64,000 nucleotides of DNA. Origin: Mycobacterium sp. (GTDB lineage: Bacteria; Actinomycetota; Actinomycetes; Mycobacteriales; Mycobacteriaceae). A program made the translations under genes and the position numbers. Position 1 is the stretch's first letter; every line of letters starts with the position of its first letter. The stretch lies in NCBI GenBank assembly GCA_018401645.1, contig JAGYKK010000012.1, forward strand, positions 1 to 64,000. Reading direction: 5' to 3'. Shown here piece after piece: positions 18,679-28,603 of the stretch. The notes under the pieces were generated by a model. The model was given only the letters and a program-made list of their open reading frames with translations, had not been told where the DNA came from and made no database searches.

Positions 18679-19633
18679 TGTGGAGCAGATTCAGCAAGCC
18701 GCCGAACGCATCAAGGCCGCGGGCAAGAGCAAGGCCCGCACGGGTCGGCATCCGGTGAATCAGCCGATGGTCGATCATTGGCTGGACGCGATCGGCGACA
18801 GAAACCCGATCTACGTCGACGACGCAGCAGCGAAAGCTGCCGGGTATCCCGGCGTCGTCGCGCCGCCGGCGATGATCCAGGTTTGGACCATGGCCGGACT
18901 CGGCGGAGTGCGCGCCGACGACGACCCGCTGGGCAAGATTCTCGGCCTCTTCGACGAGGCGGGCTACATCGGCGTCGTCGCTACCAATTGCGAGCAGACC
19001 TATCACCGCTACCTGCGTTCGGGCGAAGAGGTCAGTGTTACCGCGGAGTTGACCGACGTCGTCGGCCCGAAGCAGACCGCACTGGGTGAGGGCTTTTTCA
19101 TCACCCAGAAGATCACCTGGCAATCCGGCGGCGAAGACGTCGCGGAAATGGTCTGGCGGATCATGAAATTCCGGCCACAGGACTCCGAACCTGCTGTCGC
19201 AGCGGTACCGGGCGACCTTGATCCGGAATCCATGATTCGCCCCGCCGCATCCCGCGATACCCAGTTTTTCTGGGACGGCATCAACGCGCACGAGTTACGT
19301 ATTCAAAAACTCCCGGACGGCACACTGCAGCATCCGCCCGCGCCCGCGGTGTGGCAGGACAAAGACGCCGCCGTCGACTACGTCGTCGCCAGTGGCCGTG
19401 GAACGGTCTTCAGCTTCGTCGTTCATCACGCACCGCAGGTACCCGGCCGAACGCTGCCGTTCGTGATAGCGCTGGTCGAACTCTCCGAAGGCGTCCGCAT
19501 GCTTGGCGAATTGCGCGACGTCGAACCGGCGAAAGTGGAGATCGGAATGCCCGTCAACGCAACGTTCATCGACTTCCCGGCGGGGGAGAGCGGCCCGGCG
19601 TGGACGTTGTACGCGTGGACGCCCGCCGGATGA
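18674..19633 (+). CDS. chsH2: ChsH2, MaoC-like hydratase subunit with DUF35 aldolase-partner domain
   Basis: A 319-residue two-domain protein. Residues 1 to about 165 are a MaoC hot-dog domain ('HPVNQPMVDHWLDAIGDRNP' near residue 30, 'NCEQTYHRYLRSGEE'). Residues of about 180-319 are a DUF35 OB-fold ('LPDGTLQHPPAPAVWQDKD', 'GRGTVFSFVVHHAP') lacking the usual zinc ribbon. ChsH1-ChsH2 hydrates the C17 propenyl-CoA side chain, and the DUF35 domain binds Ltp2 to form the retro-aldolase that releases propionyl-CoA. The GTG at 18674 lies in the second repeat copy. The next gene overlaps by four bases. Confidence 0.94.
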   Translation: MSVEQIQQAAERIKAAGKSKARTGRHPVNQPMVDHWLDAIGDRNPIYVDDAAAKAAGYPGVVAPPAMIQVWTMAGLGGVRADDDPLGKILGLFDEAGYIGVVATNCEQTYHRYLRSGEEVSVTAELTDVVGPKQTALGEGFFITQKITWQSGGEDVAEMVWRIMKFRPQDSEPAVAAVPGDLDPESMIRPAASRDTQFFWDGINAHELRIQKLPDGTLQHPPAPAVWQDKDAAVDYVVASGRGTVFSFVVHHAPQVPGRTLPFVIALVELSEGVRMLGELRDVEPAKVEIGMPVNATFIDFPAGESGPAWTLYAWTPAG

Positions 19634-20031
19634 GCGCCCCGTCGGTCCGAGTCGGCACCAAGCTTCCGGCGCTTTCGCTGTACGGCGATCCGACATTCAT
19701 TGTCTCAACGGCAATCGCGACCCGCGATTACCAGGATGTCCACCATGACCGCGACAAGGCGCAAGCCAAGGGGTCCAAGGACATTTTCGTCAACATCCTC
19801 ACCGACACCGGTCTGGTCCAGCGCTTCGTCACCGATTGGGCCGGGCCCACCGCTGTCATCAGGTCGATCGGCCTGCGACTGGGTGTGCCGTGGTACGCCT
19901 ATGACACCGTCACCCTCAACGGCGAGGTTACCGCTATCGACGACGGACTCATCACGGTGAAAATTGTTGGCAGCAATAGCCTTGGTGATCATGTCGTCGC
20001 CACCGCGACGCTCGTCATGGGAGGTCTCTGA
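19630..20031 (+). CDS. chsH1: ChsH1, MaoC-like hydratase subunit
   Basis: A 133-residue hot-dog protein with the hydratase catalytic helix in 'TRDYQDVHHDRDKAQAKG', followed by 'DIFVNILTDTGLVQRFVTDW'. It pairs with the ChsH2 MaoC domain to hydrate 3-oxo-pregna-diene-carboxyl-CoA. The ATG overlaps the chsH2 stop (ATGA) and its stop shares one base with the ltp2 ATG (TGATG). Its size is normal for the family. Confidence 0.94.
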   Translation: MSAPSVRVGTKLPALSLYGDPTFIVSTAIATRDYQDVHHDRDKAQAKGSKDIFVNILTDTGLVQRFVTDWAGPTAVIRSIGLRLGVPWYAYDTVTLNGEVTAIDDGLITVKIVGSNSLGDHVVATATLVMGGL

Positions 20032-21200
20032 TGCCCGGCGAACTGTCCGGTAAGGCCGCGATCGCCGGGATCGGCGCGACCGATTTCTCCAAGGACTCTG
20101 GCCGCAGTGAGCTGCGCCTTGCCGCTGAGGCCGTACTGGCCGCACTCGATGACGCGGGTCTGACGCCCGCGGATGTCGACGGCATGGTGACATTCACGAT
20201 GGATTCGAATACCGAGGTTGCCGTGGCCCGAGCCACCGGCATCGGGGATTTGAAGTTCTTCTCAAAGATCCACCACGGCGGCGGTGCGGCCTGCGCCACG
20301 GTTCAGCAGGCGGCCATCGCGGTAGCCACCGGCGTTGCGGATTGCGTTGTGGCGTATCGGGCTTTCAACGAACGCTCCGGGATGCGCTTCGGCCAGGTGC
20401 AGATGCGGCTGATTCAGGGCTCGGACTCCACCAGCGTCGACAACTCCTACTCCTACCCGCATGGGTTGACCACACCGGCTGCCCAGGTGGCGATGATCGC
20501 CAAGCGCTACATGCACCTGTCGGGAGCCACCAGCCGAGACTTCGGTGCGATCTCGGTGGCCGACCGCCGGCATGCGGCCAACAACCCCAACGCCTACTTC
20601 TACGGCAAGCCGATCACCATTGATGACCATCAGAATTCGCGGTGGATTGCCGAGCCGCTGAGGCTGCTGGACTGCTGCCAAGAAACCGACGGCGGGGTAG
20701 CCGTCGTCGTCGTGTCGGCGGAGCGCGCCCGAGACCTCAAACACCGTCCGGCGATCATTGAGGCTGCCTCGCAGGGTTCCAGTCCGGACCAGTATTCGAT
20801 GGTGAGTTACTACCGGCCCGAACTGGACGGTCTGCCGGAGATGGGCCTGGTGGGTCGGCAACTATGGGCGCAATCCGGACTCAAGCCGACTGATATCCAG
20901 ACCGCGATTCTCTACGACCATTTCACGCCATTCACCCTGATTCAGCTGGAGGAGTTGGGGTTCTGCGGCAAGGGCGATGCCAGGGACTTCATCGCCGATG
21001 GTGCGATCGAGATCGGCGGGCGACTGCCCATCAATACCCACGGCGGCCAACTCGGCGAGGCCTATATCCACGGCATGAACGGCATCGCCGAGGGCGTGCG
21101 CCAGTTACGTGGCACTTCGGTCAACCAGGTGGACGGTGTCGAACACGTGCTCGTCACCGCGGGTACCGGGGTGCCGACCTCAGGGCTGATACTGGGCTGA
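20031..21200 (+). CDS. ltp2: Ltp2, thiolase-fold side-chain retro-aldolase
   Basis: A 389-residue SCP-x/thiolase-like protein without the thiolase cysteine-histidine pair. With the ChsH2 DUF35 domain it cleaves the C17 beta-hydroxyacyl-CoA side chain to androst-4-ene-3,17-dione-type product plus propionyl-CoA. It shows 'FFSKIHHGGGAACATVQQA', 'YSYPHGLTTPAAQ' and 'NTHGGQLGEAYIHGMNG', the last carrying the tyrosine region used in catalysis. It is last in the cyp125 operon and convergent with chsH3, with a 16-base gap. Confidence 0.93.
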   Translation: MPGELSGKAAIAGIGATDFSKDSGRSELRLAAEAVLAALDDAGLTPADVDGMVTFTMDSNTEVAVARATGIGDLKFFSKIHHGGGAACATVQQAAIAVATGVADCVVAYRAFNERSGMRFGQVQMRLIQGSDSTSVDNSYSYPHGLTTPAAQVAMIAKRYMHLSGATSRDFGAISVADRRHAANNPNAYFYGKPITIDDHQNSRWIAEPLRLLDCCQETDGGVAVVVVSAERARDLKHRPAIIEAASQGSSPDQYSMVSYYRPELDGLPEMGLVGRQLWAQSGLKPTDIQTAILYDHFTPFTLIQLEELGFCGKGDARDFIADGAIEIGGRLPINTHGGQLGEAYIHGMNGIAEGVRQLRGTSVNQVDGVEHVLVTAGTGVPTSGLILG

Positions 21201-21216
21201 GCCTTTCTTCGCCGTG

Positions 21217-22077
21217 CTACGCGGGAACCAACTCCACATCGGAGAGCACCGCAGCATTGTCGCGATGCGGTGCGGTGACGACGCCGACGTAACGATCGCC
21301 GTCGGCCCAGACTGCGAGCTTGAGGTTCTCGCCGGGGAACACCACGCCGGCGAATCTCGCGCCGTAGGCGGCCACCCGGCTCGCATCGGCGTCCAAAATG
21401 GTGTCGATCAGTGCCTTGCACACCATCCCGTACGTACACAGTCCGTGCAGGATGGGCCGCGGAAAGCCTGCGGCGGAGGCAAATTCGGGATCAGAGTGCA
21501 GCGGGTTGCGATCGCCGCACAGCCGGTACAGCAACGCCTGCTGCGGCAGCACCGAGATGTCGATCTCGAACTCAGGTGCGCGGGCGGAGGGTTCCACCGA
21601 GGTCGATGGGCCTCGTTCGCCGCCGAATCCACCTTCGCCGCGCGCGAAAATCGACCGCTTCACCGTCCACAGCAGCGTGCCGTCCGGGTCGGTGACAGTC
21701 GTCTCATTGACGATGACGGCAGCCTTGCCCTTGTCCCAGATGTCGGTGATCTTCGTGACTGCGCGGGCGGAGCCATTCGGCGGGAGCGCAGCGGAGACCC
21801 GGACCGCCTCGCTGGCATGCAGGACCCGGCTCAACTCGATCTCGATTCCGGGAAAGCTGACCCTCGGCGCCTCCGTCATGTGGAATGTGGCGGCCACACT
21901 GCTGAACGTCGGCAGTACCTGCGGGGTGTTGTCGGCGACGTATCGCAATTCACGGGAGTTCATCGGATCGCGGCCCGCGCCGAGTGCTAGCTGATAGAGC
22001 TGGACATCACTGCTGGTCCAGGAGAATTCGACCGGGTCGAGTTCCGAGCCCAACGCGACGTCGAGATCGATCGGCAT
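21217..22077 (-). CDS. chsH3: ChsH3-type side-chain enoyl-CoA hydratase (Rv3538 ortholog)
   Basis: A 286-residue double hot-dog hydratase of the MaoC/hydratase-2 type. The catalytic pair is Asp189 and His194 in LCGDRNPLHSDPEFA. The Rv3538 protein hydrates C24 steroid enoyl-CoAs with stereochemistry opposite to EchA19. The open frame extends upstream to 22140, but the ATG at 22077 fits the ortholog N-terminus and is one base beyond the kstD stop, so kstD-chsH3 form an operon. Confidence 0.88.
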   Translation of the reverse strand: MPIDLDVALGSELDPVEFSWTSSDVQLYQLALGAGRDPMNSRELRYVADNTPQVLPTFSSVAATFHMTEAPRVSFPGIEIELSRVLHASEAVRVSAALPPNGSARAVTKITDIWDKGKAAVIVNETTVTDPDGTLLWTVKRSIFARGEGGFGGERGPSTSVEPSARAPEFEIDISVLPQQALLYRLCGDRNPLHSDPEFASAAGFPRPILHGLCTYGMVCKALIDTILDADASRVAAYGARFAGVVFPGENLKLAVWADGDRYVGVVTAPHRDNAAVLSDVELVPA

Positions 22078-22078
22078 A

Positions 22079-23791
22079 TCAGTTCGTCCGCGCGCCGGAG
22101 CCAGTCGGTGCCGAAACCCCGGCGAGGTGCAGAGCGGCAAGGTAACCGAAAGTCATCGCCGGTCCGATGGTGCCTCCCGGGCCCGGGTAGGTGTGGCCCA
22201 TCACCGGCGAACTGACGTTGCCGGCCGCGTAGAGGCCTTCGATGACCGAGCCGTCGTCGCGCAGCGCCCGCCCGTGTACGTCGGTACGGATGCCACCCTT
22301 GGTACCCAAATCGCCGGGCACCATCTTGGCCGCGTAATAAGGCGGGTGAGTGAGTTCGCCGAGGTTCGGATTGGGCTTGTTTCGCGGGTCGCCGTAGTAG
22401 CGGTCATAGGCGCTCTCGCCGCGGTGGAAGTCCTCATCCACTCCGGATCGAGCGAAACCGTTGAACCGTTCGACGGTCTCGGCGAACGCTTTGGCGGGCA
22501 GGCCGGTCACGGTGGCCAGCTGATCGAGGGTGTCGGCCTTGACGATCACCCCGGACTCTAGCCACTTCTTCGGAATCCGCTGTCCTGGTTGCAATCCCGC
22601 GAAGATAAATCGATCCCGATATTGCTGGTCGAAGATCAGCCATGCCGGGATGTTCTCGCCGGGCCCGTCGCCCTGGCCGTACTCGCCGCCGTACATGCGG
22701 TGGCAGGCCTCGACGTAGGGCATCGATTCGTTCATGAATCGTTGGCCGGACATGTTGACGATGATGGATCCGGGGGAGTTGCGCTCGGACAGAGCGAACC
22801 ACGGCGCTCCCTCCAGTGGCACCGTCGGACCCCACCAGGCGTCCTCCATCAATTCCAATGCGGCGCCCAGTTTTTCCGCCGCGGCAATCCCGTCGCCGGT
22901 GTTCGCCTTGGCACCAACTGTCCAGTCGGTGGTGATGGGTCCGCGCTGGTACTTCACCCGCATCTGTTCGTTGTGCTCGAATCCGCCGCTGCCGAGGATC
23001 ACGCCTCGGCGGACCCGGATCAGGGTGGGATCGGCGGCCTCCGGGCCGGTCATATCTCGCACATAGACGCCTCGGACGACGCCGTCCTCGTAGTAGAGGT
23101 CGGTCAGTGCGGTATTCAGCAGAACCGGAACGCCCGCGTCCTGCAGTCCGATTCGCAGCGGAGCGATCAGTGCCCGGCCCATACCCACGAGATTTTTGCC
23201 CCGCATGCCTGCCCACACGCTTCGGACGCCGACTTTCAAGCTGCGCAGTACTCCGCGTGGATGGCGCTTAAGCTGATTCAGTCGCACATAGTCCTGTTGC
23301 ATGACAACAACATTGAGCGGCACCTTGCCGTAGGCAGGCTCCAGGCCGGGCATATCCGGGCCAAGCCTCTTGGCGTCGAACGGTTTGGGTTCGATTGAGC
23401 GTCCGCCGGGTCGGCCGCCGGGAGTCTCGGGGTAGTAGTCGGAATAACCCGGCACCCAGCACATCTCCAGAGGTGTGTTCTGTAAGACGAACGACAGCAT
23501 CTCCGGAGAACGGTCCAGATAGGTGTCGATACGTTCGGGTGCGACCACATCGCCGATGATGGTGTGCAGATAGGTGCGAGCGGCGTCGGCGGTGTCGGTC
23601 ACACCGTCGCGCTTGAGGATCTCGTTGTTCGGGATCCATACGCCGCCGCCCGACCGGGCCGTCGATCCGCCGAAGTGTGGCGCCTTCTCGATCACCACTG
23701 CGGAAAGACCCTGGTGAGCGGCGGTGAGCGCGGCTACCATTCCGGCAGCGCCACTGCCGACGACGATGACGTCGTATTCCTGAACTGTCAT
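22079..23791 (-). CDS. kstD: 3-Ketosteroid delta1-dehydrogenase KstD
   Basis: A 570-residue flavoprotein with the N-terminal FAD-binding VVGSGAAGMVAALTAA (residues 10-25), 'KAPHFGGSTARSGGGVWIPNN' and C-terminal 'GNVSSPVMGHTYPGPGGTIG'. It introduces the delta1 double bond in ring A; together with KshA 9alpha-hydroxylation this opens ring B. The ATG is only two bases from the KstR operator at 23794, so initiation may be from a leaderless or near-leaderless mRNA. It is divergent from hsaE, as in M. tuberculosis. Confidence 0.95.
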   Translation of the reverse strand: MTVQEYDVIVVGSGAAGMVAALTAAHQGLSAVVIEKAPHFGGSTARSGGGVWIPNNEILKRDGVTDTADAARTYLHTIIGDVVAPERIDTYLDRSPEMLSFVLQNTPLEMCWVPGYSDYYPETPGGRPGGRSIEPKPFDAKRLGPDMPGLEPAYGKVPLNVVVMQQDYVRLNQLKRHPRGVLRSLKVGVRSVWAGMRGKNLVGMGRALIAPLRIGLQDAGVPVLLNTALTDLYYEDGVVRGVYVRDMTGPEAADPTLIRVRRGVILGSGGFEHNEQMRVKYQRGPITTDWTVGAKANTGDGIAAAEKLGAALELMEDAWWGPTVPLEGAPWFALSERNSPGSIIVNMSGQRFMNESMPYVEACHRMYGGEYGQGDGPGENIPAWLIFDQQYRDRFIFAGLQPGQRIPKKWLESGVIVKADTLDQLATVTGLPAKAFAETVERFNGFARSGVDEDFHRGESAYDRYYGDPRNKPNPNLGELTHPPYYAAKMVPGDLGTKGGIRTDVHGRALRDDGSVIEGLYAAGNVSSPVMGHTYPGPGGTIGPAMTFGYLAALHLAGVSAPTGSGARTN

Positions 23792-23793
23792 AC

Positions 23794-23807
23794 TAGAACA
23801 CGTTATA
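23794..23807. promoter_or_regulatory. KstR operator between kstD and hsaE
   Basis: TAGAACACGTTATA is a full match to TnnAACnnGTTnnA. It sits two bases upstream of the kstD start codon and about 90 bases upstream of hsaE, so it can serve both divergent transcripts. TATAAC overlapping the operator on the minus strand could be the kstD -10 element. Confidence 0.92.
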
Positions 23808-23898
23808 GAATCGACCCTCTCGGGCGCTACTGGCCAACCCGGGCTACCGGAAATGTGATGAAAGCCGGTATCAACCGGACGACGATGGGACCTGCGGA

Positions 23899-24684
23899 AT
23901 GCTCAGCACTGCTGCCCGTGCCGAACTTGCCGCAGACCTGGCTGAGGCTGAACGGACCCGGGTCCCGATGAGCCCGCTGATCGTCGCGTACCCCGACATC
24001 GACGTTGTCGACGCCTACGAGATCCAACTGATCAATATCCGGCAGCGGATCGCCGAGGGTGCGGTGGTGGTGGGCCACAAGGTCGGTCTCTCATCTGAGG
24101 CGATGCAGAAGATGATGGGGGTCGACGAGCCCGACTACGGCCACCTGCTCGCCGATATGGAGGTGTTCGAAGACGTCCCGGTCGTCGCGGCGAAATACCT
24201 GTTCCCACGGGTGGAGGTCGAGGTCGGATTCCTCCTCGCCGAGGACCTCCCGGGCGCGGGCTGCACCGAGGACGACGTGCTTGCTGCGACCGCGGCGTTC
24301 GCGCCGTCGATCGAACTCATCGACACCCGAATCAGGGACTGGAAGATCGCGTTGTGCGACACCATCGCCGACAATGCTTCATCAGCCGGCTACGTGTTGG
24401 GGCCGGCACGGGTGTCGCCCAAGGATGTCGACATCACCGCCATCGACGCGGTCCTGACCCGCAACGGTGACGTGGTGGCTGAGGGCCGCAGCGATGCCGT
24501 GCTGGGCAATCCCGTCACCGCCGTCGCGTGGCTGGCTCGCAAGGTGGACAGCTTCGGGGTCCGGTTGCGGGCCGGTGACATCGTGCTGCCGGGTTCGTGC
24601 ACTCGGGCCATCGACGCTCGCCCAGGCGATGAGTTCGTGGCCGACTTCGCTGGCCTGGGCTCGGTCCGACTGTCCTTCGAGTAG
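23899..24684 (+). CDS. hsaE: 2-Hydroxypentadienoate hydratase HsaE
   Basis: A 261-residue fumarylacetoacetate-hydrolase-fold hydratase with '[23 protein letters not shown]', the metal-site acidic residues in '[17 protein letters not shown]', and '[13 protein letters not shown]'. It hydrates 2-hydroxyhexa-2,4-dienoate released from ring A to 4-hydroxy-2-oxohexanoate, the HsaF substrate. The ATG at 23899 has only a weak ribosome site. It is first in hsaE-hsaG-hsaF. Confidence 0.93.
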   Translation: MLSTAARAELAADLAEAERTRVPMSPLIVAYPDIDVVDAYEIQLINIRQRIAEGAVVVGHKVGLSSEAMQKMMGVDEPDYGHLLADMEVFEDVPVVAAKYLFPRVEVEVGFLLAEDLPGAGCTEDDVLAATAAFAPSIELIDTRIRDWKIALCDTIADNASSAGYVLGPARVSPKDVDITAIDAVLTRNGDVVAEGRSDAVLGNPVTAVAWLARKVDSFGVRLRAGDIVLPGSCTRAIDARPGDEFVADFAGLGSVRLSFE

Positions 24685-24694
24685 GGGAAGAATC

Positions 24695-25632
24695 ATGGGA
24701 TCGAAGAAAAAGTCGGTCGCGATCGTCGGCTCGGGCAACATCAGCACCGACCTGTTGTACAAATTGTTGAAGTCGGAGTGGCTTGAGCCCCGGTGGATGA
24801 TCGGGATCGACCCGAACAGCGAGGGCCTGGCTCGGGCCCGCAAGCTGGGACTTGAGACCAGTCACGAAGGTGTGGACTGGCTGCTTGCCCAGGAGGACAC
24901 TCCGGACATGGTGTTCGAGGCCACATCGGCCTACGTCCACCGGGCGGCGGCAACGCACCGAAGTACCTCGAGGCCGGGATCCTTGCCATCGACCTGACGC
25001 CGGAAGCAATCGGTCCGGGCGTGGTGCCACCGGCGAACCTGCGTTCACACCTTGATGCGCCGAACGTCAACATGGTCACCTGTGGCGGTCAGGCGACGAT
25101 CCCGATCGTCTATGCGGTGGCTCGCGCGGTCGCCGATCAAGGAGGCGCCGTGCCGTACGCCGAGATCGTGGCATCGGTGGCGTCGGTCTCTGCGGGCCCT
25201 GGCACCCGGGCCAACATCGATGAGTTCACCAAGACCACCAGCAGGGGTGTGGAGACCATCGGGGGAGCGGCGCGCGGCAAGGCAATCATCATCCTTAACC
25301 CGGCCGACCCGCCGATGATCATGCGCGACACGATCTTCTGTGCGATCCCCGAGGATGCCGACACCGATGCGATCGCGGCCTCCATTCGCGACGTCGTCGC
25401 CGCGGTGCAGACCTACGTGCCGGGATACCGATTGCTCAATGAACCTCAGTTCGACGCTCCATCGTTGAACTCAGGTGGCTACGCGATGGTGACGACATTC
25501 GTCGAAGTCGAGGGGGCAGGGGATTATCTGCCGCCCTACGCGGGCAATCTGGATATCATGACTGCGGCCGCCACCAAGGTCGGCGAAGAGATCGCCAAGC
25601 AGGCCGCGGTCATCTCGGGGGGCACACGATGA
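24695..25632 (+). pseudogene. hsaG: Acylating propionaldehyde dehydrogenase HsaG, broken by a 1-base deletion
   Basis: HsaG converts propanal from HsaF to propionyl-CoA. The N-terminal half ('[18 protein letters not shown]', Rossmann motif) reads from ATG 24695 to 'AYVHRAAA'. The rest ('[17 protein letters not shown]', nucleophile region '[18 protein letters not shown]') is in another frame. One missing base between 24945 and 24952, in a run of CGG repeats, explains the break. Everything else is conserved, and hsaF starts in a four-base overlap with the hsaG stop. A sequence error is at least as likely as true inactivation, because HsaF normally needs HsaG. Confidence 0.88.
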
Positions 25633-26672
25633 CCGACAGCATCTGGGACGTTCGGATCACCGACACGTCACTGCGTGACGGTTCGCACCACAAACGACAT
25701 CAATTCACCCGCGAGGAGGTCGGTGCCATCGTCGCCGCCCTCGACGGTGCCGGAGTGCCGGTGATCGAGGTGACCCACGGCGATGGACTGGGCGGTTCGA
25801 GCTTCAACTACGGCTTCTCGAAAACTCCCGAGCAGGAATTGATCAAGGTGGCTGCCGAGACCGCCAGGGAGGCCAAAATCGCCTTCCTGATGCTGCCGGG
25901 CGTGGGCACCAAAGAGGACATCAAGGAGGCGCAGAACAACGGCGGATCGATCTGCCGGATCGCCACCCACTGCACCGAGGCCGACGTGTCGGTCCAACAC
26001 TTCGGTTTGGCCCGAGAACTGGGGTTGGAGACCGTCGGCTTCTTGATGATGAGCCACACGATCCCCCCCGAGAAATTGGCCAAGCAGGCTCGCATCATGG
26101 CTGATGCCGGATGTCAGTGCGTCTACGTGGTGGACTCGGCCGGTGCGTTGGTGCTCAGTGATGTCGCTGATCGGGTCTCGGCCCTGATCGCCGAACTTGG
26201 TGATGACGCCGAGGTGGGTTTCCACGGTCACGAGAATCTCGGACTCGGGGTTGCCAATTCGGTGGAGGCGGTTCGCGCCGGTGCCAAGCAGATCGATGGC
26301 AGCGTCCGGCGCTTCGGTGCGGGCGCGGGCAATGCGCCGGTCGAGGCGCTGATCGCGGTCTTCGACAAGATCGGTGTCAAGACCGGCATCGACTTCTTCG
26401 ATATCGCCGACGCCGCCGAGGATGTTGTTGCCCCGGCCATGCCGACCGAATGTCTACTTGATCGAAACGCTCTGATCATGGGGTATTCCGGGGTGTACTC
26501 CAGCTTCCTCAAGCACGCGGTCCGCCAGGGTGAGCGTTACGGGGTGCCCGCACATCAACTGCTGCACCGGGCCGGGCAACGAAAGCTGATCGGCGGCCAG
26601 GAGGATCAATTGATCGACATCGCCCTAGAGATCCAGCGCGAGCAGGACGCAAAGCCCGAGCTAATGCCTTAG
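25629..26672 (+). CDS. hsaF: 4-Hydroxy-2-oxohexanoate aldolase HsaF
   Basis: A 347-residue DmpG-family aldolase: an N-terminal TIM barrel with '[17 protein letters not shown]' (catalytic Arg16, metal-binding Asp17), '[17 protein letters not shown]' and the metal-site HGHENLG, then the C-terminal communication domain. It splits 4-hydroxy-2-oxohexanoate to pyruvate and propanal, which is channelled to HsaG. The stop overlaps the end of the convergent sugar dehydrogenase gene by two bases. Confidence 0.95.
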   Translation: MTDSIWDVRITDTSLRDGSHHKRHQFTREEVGAIVAALDGAGVPVIEVTHGDGLGGSSFNYGFSKTPEQELIKVAAETAREAKIAFLMLPGVGTKEDIKEAQNNGGSICRIATHCTEADVSVQHFGLARELGLETVGFLMMSHTIPPEKLAKQARIMADAGCQCVYVVDSAGALVLSDVADRVSALIAELGDDAEVGFHGHENLGLGVANSVEAVRAGAKQIDGSVRRFGAGAGNAPVEALIAVFDKIGVKTGIDFFDIADAAEDVVAPAMPTECLLDRNALIMGYSGVYSSFLKHAVRQGERYGVPAHQLLHRAGQRKLIGGQEDQLIDIALEIQREQDAKPELMP

Positions 26673-28501
26673 GCGAGGGAATCGGTCCGGTTGAAGGTCA
26701 CCGTGTAGGTGGTGTTGGTCGCCGGGGTGGAGATCTGGTGTTTTTTCGCGCCACCGTCGGACCAGTTGCTGAAGGTCAACTCCGCACCGTTTACGACTTG
26801 AGGTGACGGCACGTCCAGTTCCCGAACCACACCCACGACCGCTTGCTCGGTGTGAACACCGCTGTGCGGGATGCCGTCAATCGTGTACGTCGCCTCCGTC
26901 TCGGAGCTAGTGAACGTTAAAGCGACCAGGTTTGGCTTGATGCTTGTCGATCTGGTGGTCGAGAGGCCGCTGCTGTCGGTGACCGTGACGGCGAACACGT
27001 ACCACGTGGTGTCCACGTTGTGGTCGCTGGTCGAGAGCAGGACCGTGCCGGTGGGTCCGATGATGTTGTCCTGATAGGGATGAATGTGGTCCGCGTGATG
27101 GAAAATGACGGTCCACCGATAAGCGCTGTCAGGCAGTGCCCCGTCCTCTGGATCGGTAGCCGTCGCGCTGAAACTGATGGTGTTGCCCGCGTTGTAGCGG
27201 GACTCGTCGACTGGCGTGAGGATCTGTACGTCCGGTGCGGTGCTGCCTACGATGATCTTCTGGCTGGCGTTGCCGGTCTTCTCACCGTCGCTGACCGTCA
27301 GCGTGGCCGTGTAACTGCCATTGTTGGTGTAGGTCCAGGTCGGATTGGCCTCGGCTGAGGTTGCGCCGTCGCCGAAGTCCCATGCGTAGCTCAGAGTGGT
27401 GCCGGCGTCGGGATCTGTCGAACCGGCGGAAGAGAACTGCACGGTAAGTGGCGAGAGTCCGTTGGAGGGACTTGCGGTCAGAATCGCCGACGGAGCCCGG
27501 TTACCGCCGGATGCGGCGATGCGGTACAGCGTCCCTGGGAAAATGTTGAGTTGGTAGAGATTCCCGTCGGGGCCCTGAAGCAACTGAACGGCGGTGCCGG
27601 CATCGGTGTCGATGGTCTGCTCGTCGAGCACAGTTGTGTAGGTCGGATCGAACGTCAGCATCTTCATCCACCGCAGTGTGTAGTCGGAGATGAAGACTTT
27701 GTTCTGATACTGCTCTGGCAGCGAGGTCCCCGAGTAGACCGAGACGGTTGTGATCGAGCCCGCCCGCCCCGGCGGGGGAGTGTGCGGGTACTCATAAACG
27801 GGGTTGATGTATCCGCAGTCGGAGCAACTGCCCTCTGCTGAAGGCCAACCGTAGTTGCCCCCGGCGACAACGTTGTTGAGTTCTTCCCATGCTTGGTCGC
27901 CGACATCACCGACCAGCAGTTCGCCAGTGGGCGTGAAGGTCATCCGGAATGGATTGCGGAACCCATAGGCGTAGATCTCTTTCCGGGCACCGGGGGTGGT
28001 GTAGAACGGGTTGTCCTCCGGGATCGTTCCGTCGGGGTTTATCCGTAAAATCTTGCCGTAGATGGTCGAAAGATCCTGACCGTTGGTGTTGAAGGCGTTA
28101 TCTCCGAATGCCCAGTACAGCTTGCCGTCAGGACCGAAAAGCATTGTGTTCCCGTGATGCATCGGCCCTGAGTCCGCTTCGTCGATCAGAACAAATTCCG
28201 AAGCGGGGTCCATGACGTCATTGGCGAGGGTGAAGCGCGAGAGGCGGTCGTGGTAATCGGTCGTGGTGTACGCGACGTAGAAGTACCCGTTGTCCTCGAA
28301 GTGGGGATCCAACTCGACCGCGCCCAATTCTCGATCAGTGGCGGCGCCGATGACGCCAGCTGTGATCGGCGTGCTCAACTGGGAGGTGTTTTCGAGGATC
28401 TTGACTCCCCCGGTCTTCTCAACGACCAAGATGCGTCCGTCTGGAAGGAATCGGAAATCGGTCGGCTGGTCAAGTCCGCTGGCGATGATCGTCCGGTCCA
28501 A
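26669..28501 (-). CDS. Sugar (glucose/sorbosone-type) dehydrogenase with PKD and Ig-like domains, 5' end lost
   Basis: 610 codons are open from a TTG. Residues of about 1-340 are a six-bladed beta-propeller of the PQQ glucose/sorbosone dehydrogenase family ('[20 protein letters not shown]', '[20 protein letters not shown]', '[17 protein letters not shown]', '[15 protein letters not shown]'). Residues of about 343-425 are a PKD domain ('[12 protein letters not shown]'), and the rest Ig-like. In mycobacteria such proteins are long and secreted, but here no ATG, GTG, ribosome site or signal peptide precedes the propeller. The frame continues only 34 codons upstream to a TAG at about 28604. It is probably a 5'-truncated remnant; see the degenerate segment at 28604-29138. 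Confidence 0.75.
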   Translation of the reverse strand: MDRTIIASGLDQPTDFRFLPDGRILVVEKTGGVKILENTSQLSTPITAGVIGAATDRELGAVELDPHFEDNGYFYVAYTTTDYHDRLSRFTLANDVMDPASEFVLIDEADSGPMHHGNTMLFGPDGKLYWAFGDNAFNTNGQDLSTIYGKILRINPDGTIPEDNPFYTTPGARKEIYAYGFRNPFRMTFTPTGELLVGDVGDQAWEELNNVVAGGNYGWPSAEGSCSDCGYINPVYEYPHTPPPGRAGSITTVSVYSGTSLPEQYQNKVFISDYTLRWMKMLTFDPTYTTVLDEQTIDTDAGTAVQLLQGPDGNLYQLNIFPGTLYRIAASGGNRAPSAILTASPSNGLSPLTVQFSSAGSTDPDAGTTLSYAWDFGDGATSAEANPTWTYTNNGSYTATLTVSDGEKTGNASQKIIVGSTAPDVQILTPVDESRYNAGNTISFSATATDPEDGALPDSAYRWTVIFHHADHIHPYQDNIIGPTGTVLLSTSDHNVDTTWYVFAVTVTDSSGLSTTRSTSIKPNLVALTFTSSETEATYTIDGIPHSGVHTEQAVVGVVRELDVPSPQVVNGAELTFSNWSDGGAKKHQISTPATNTTYTVTFNRTDSLA

Positions 28502-28603
28502 ATCGGCCGGCAGGGCGACCTCTTCGGTGGGATTGGCACACTTCCACGACGTCTGAGTCGCAATGGTCAGCGGTCGATAGCCAGTTGCGTGAACTCCTTG
28601 ACG

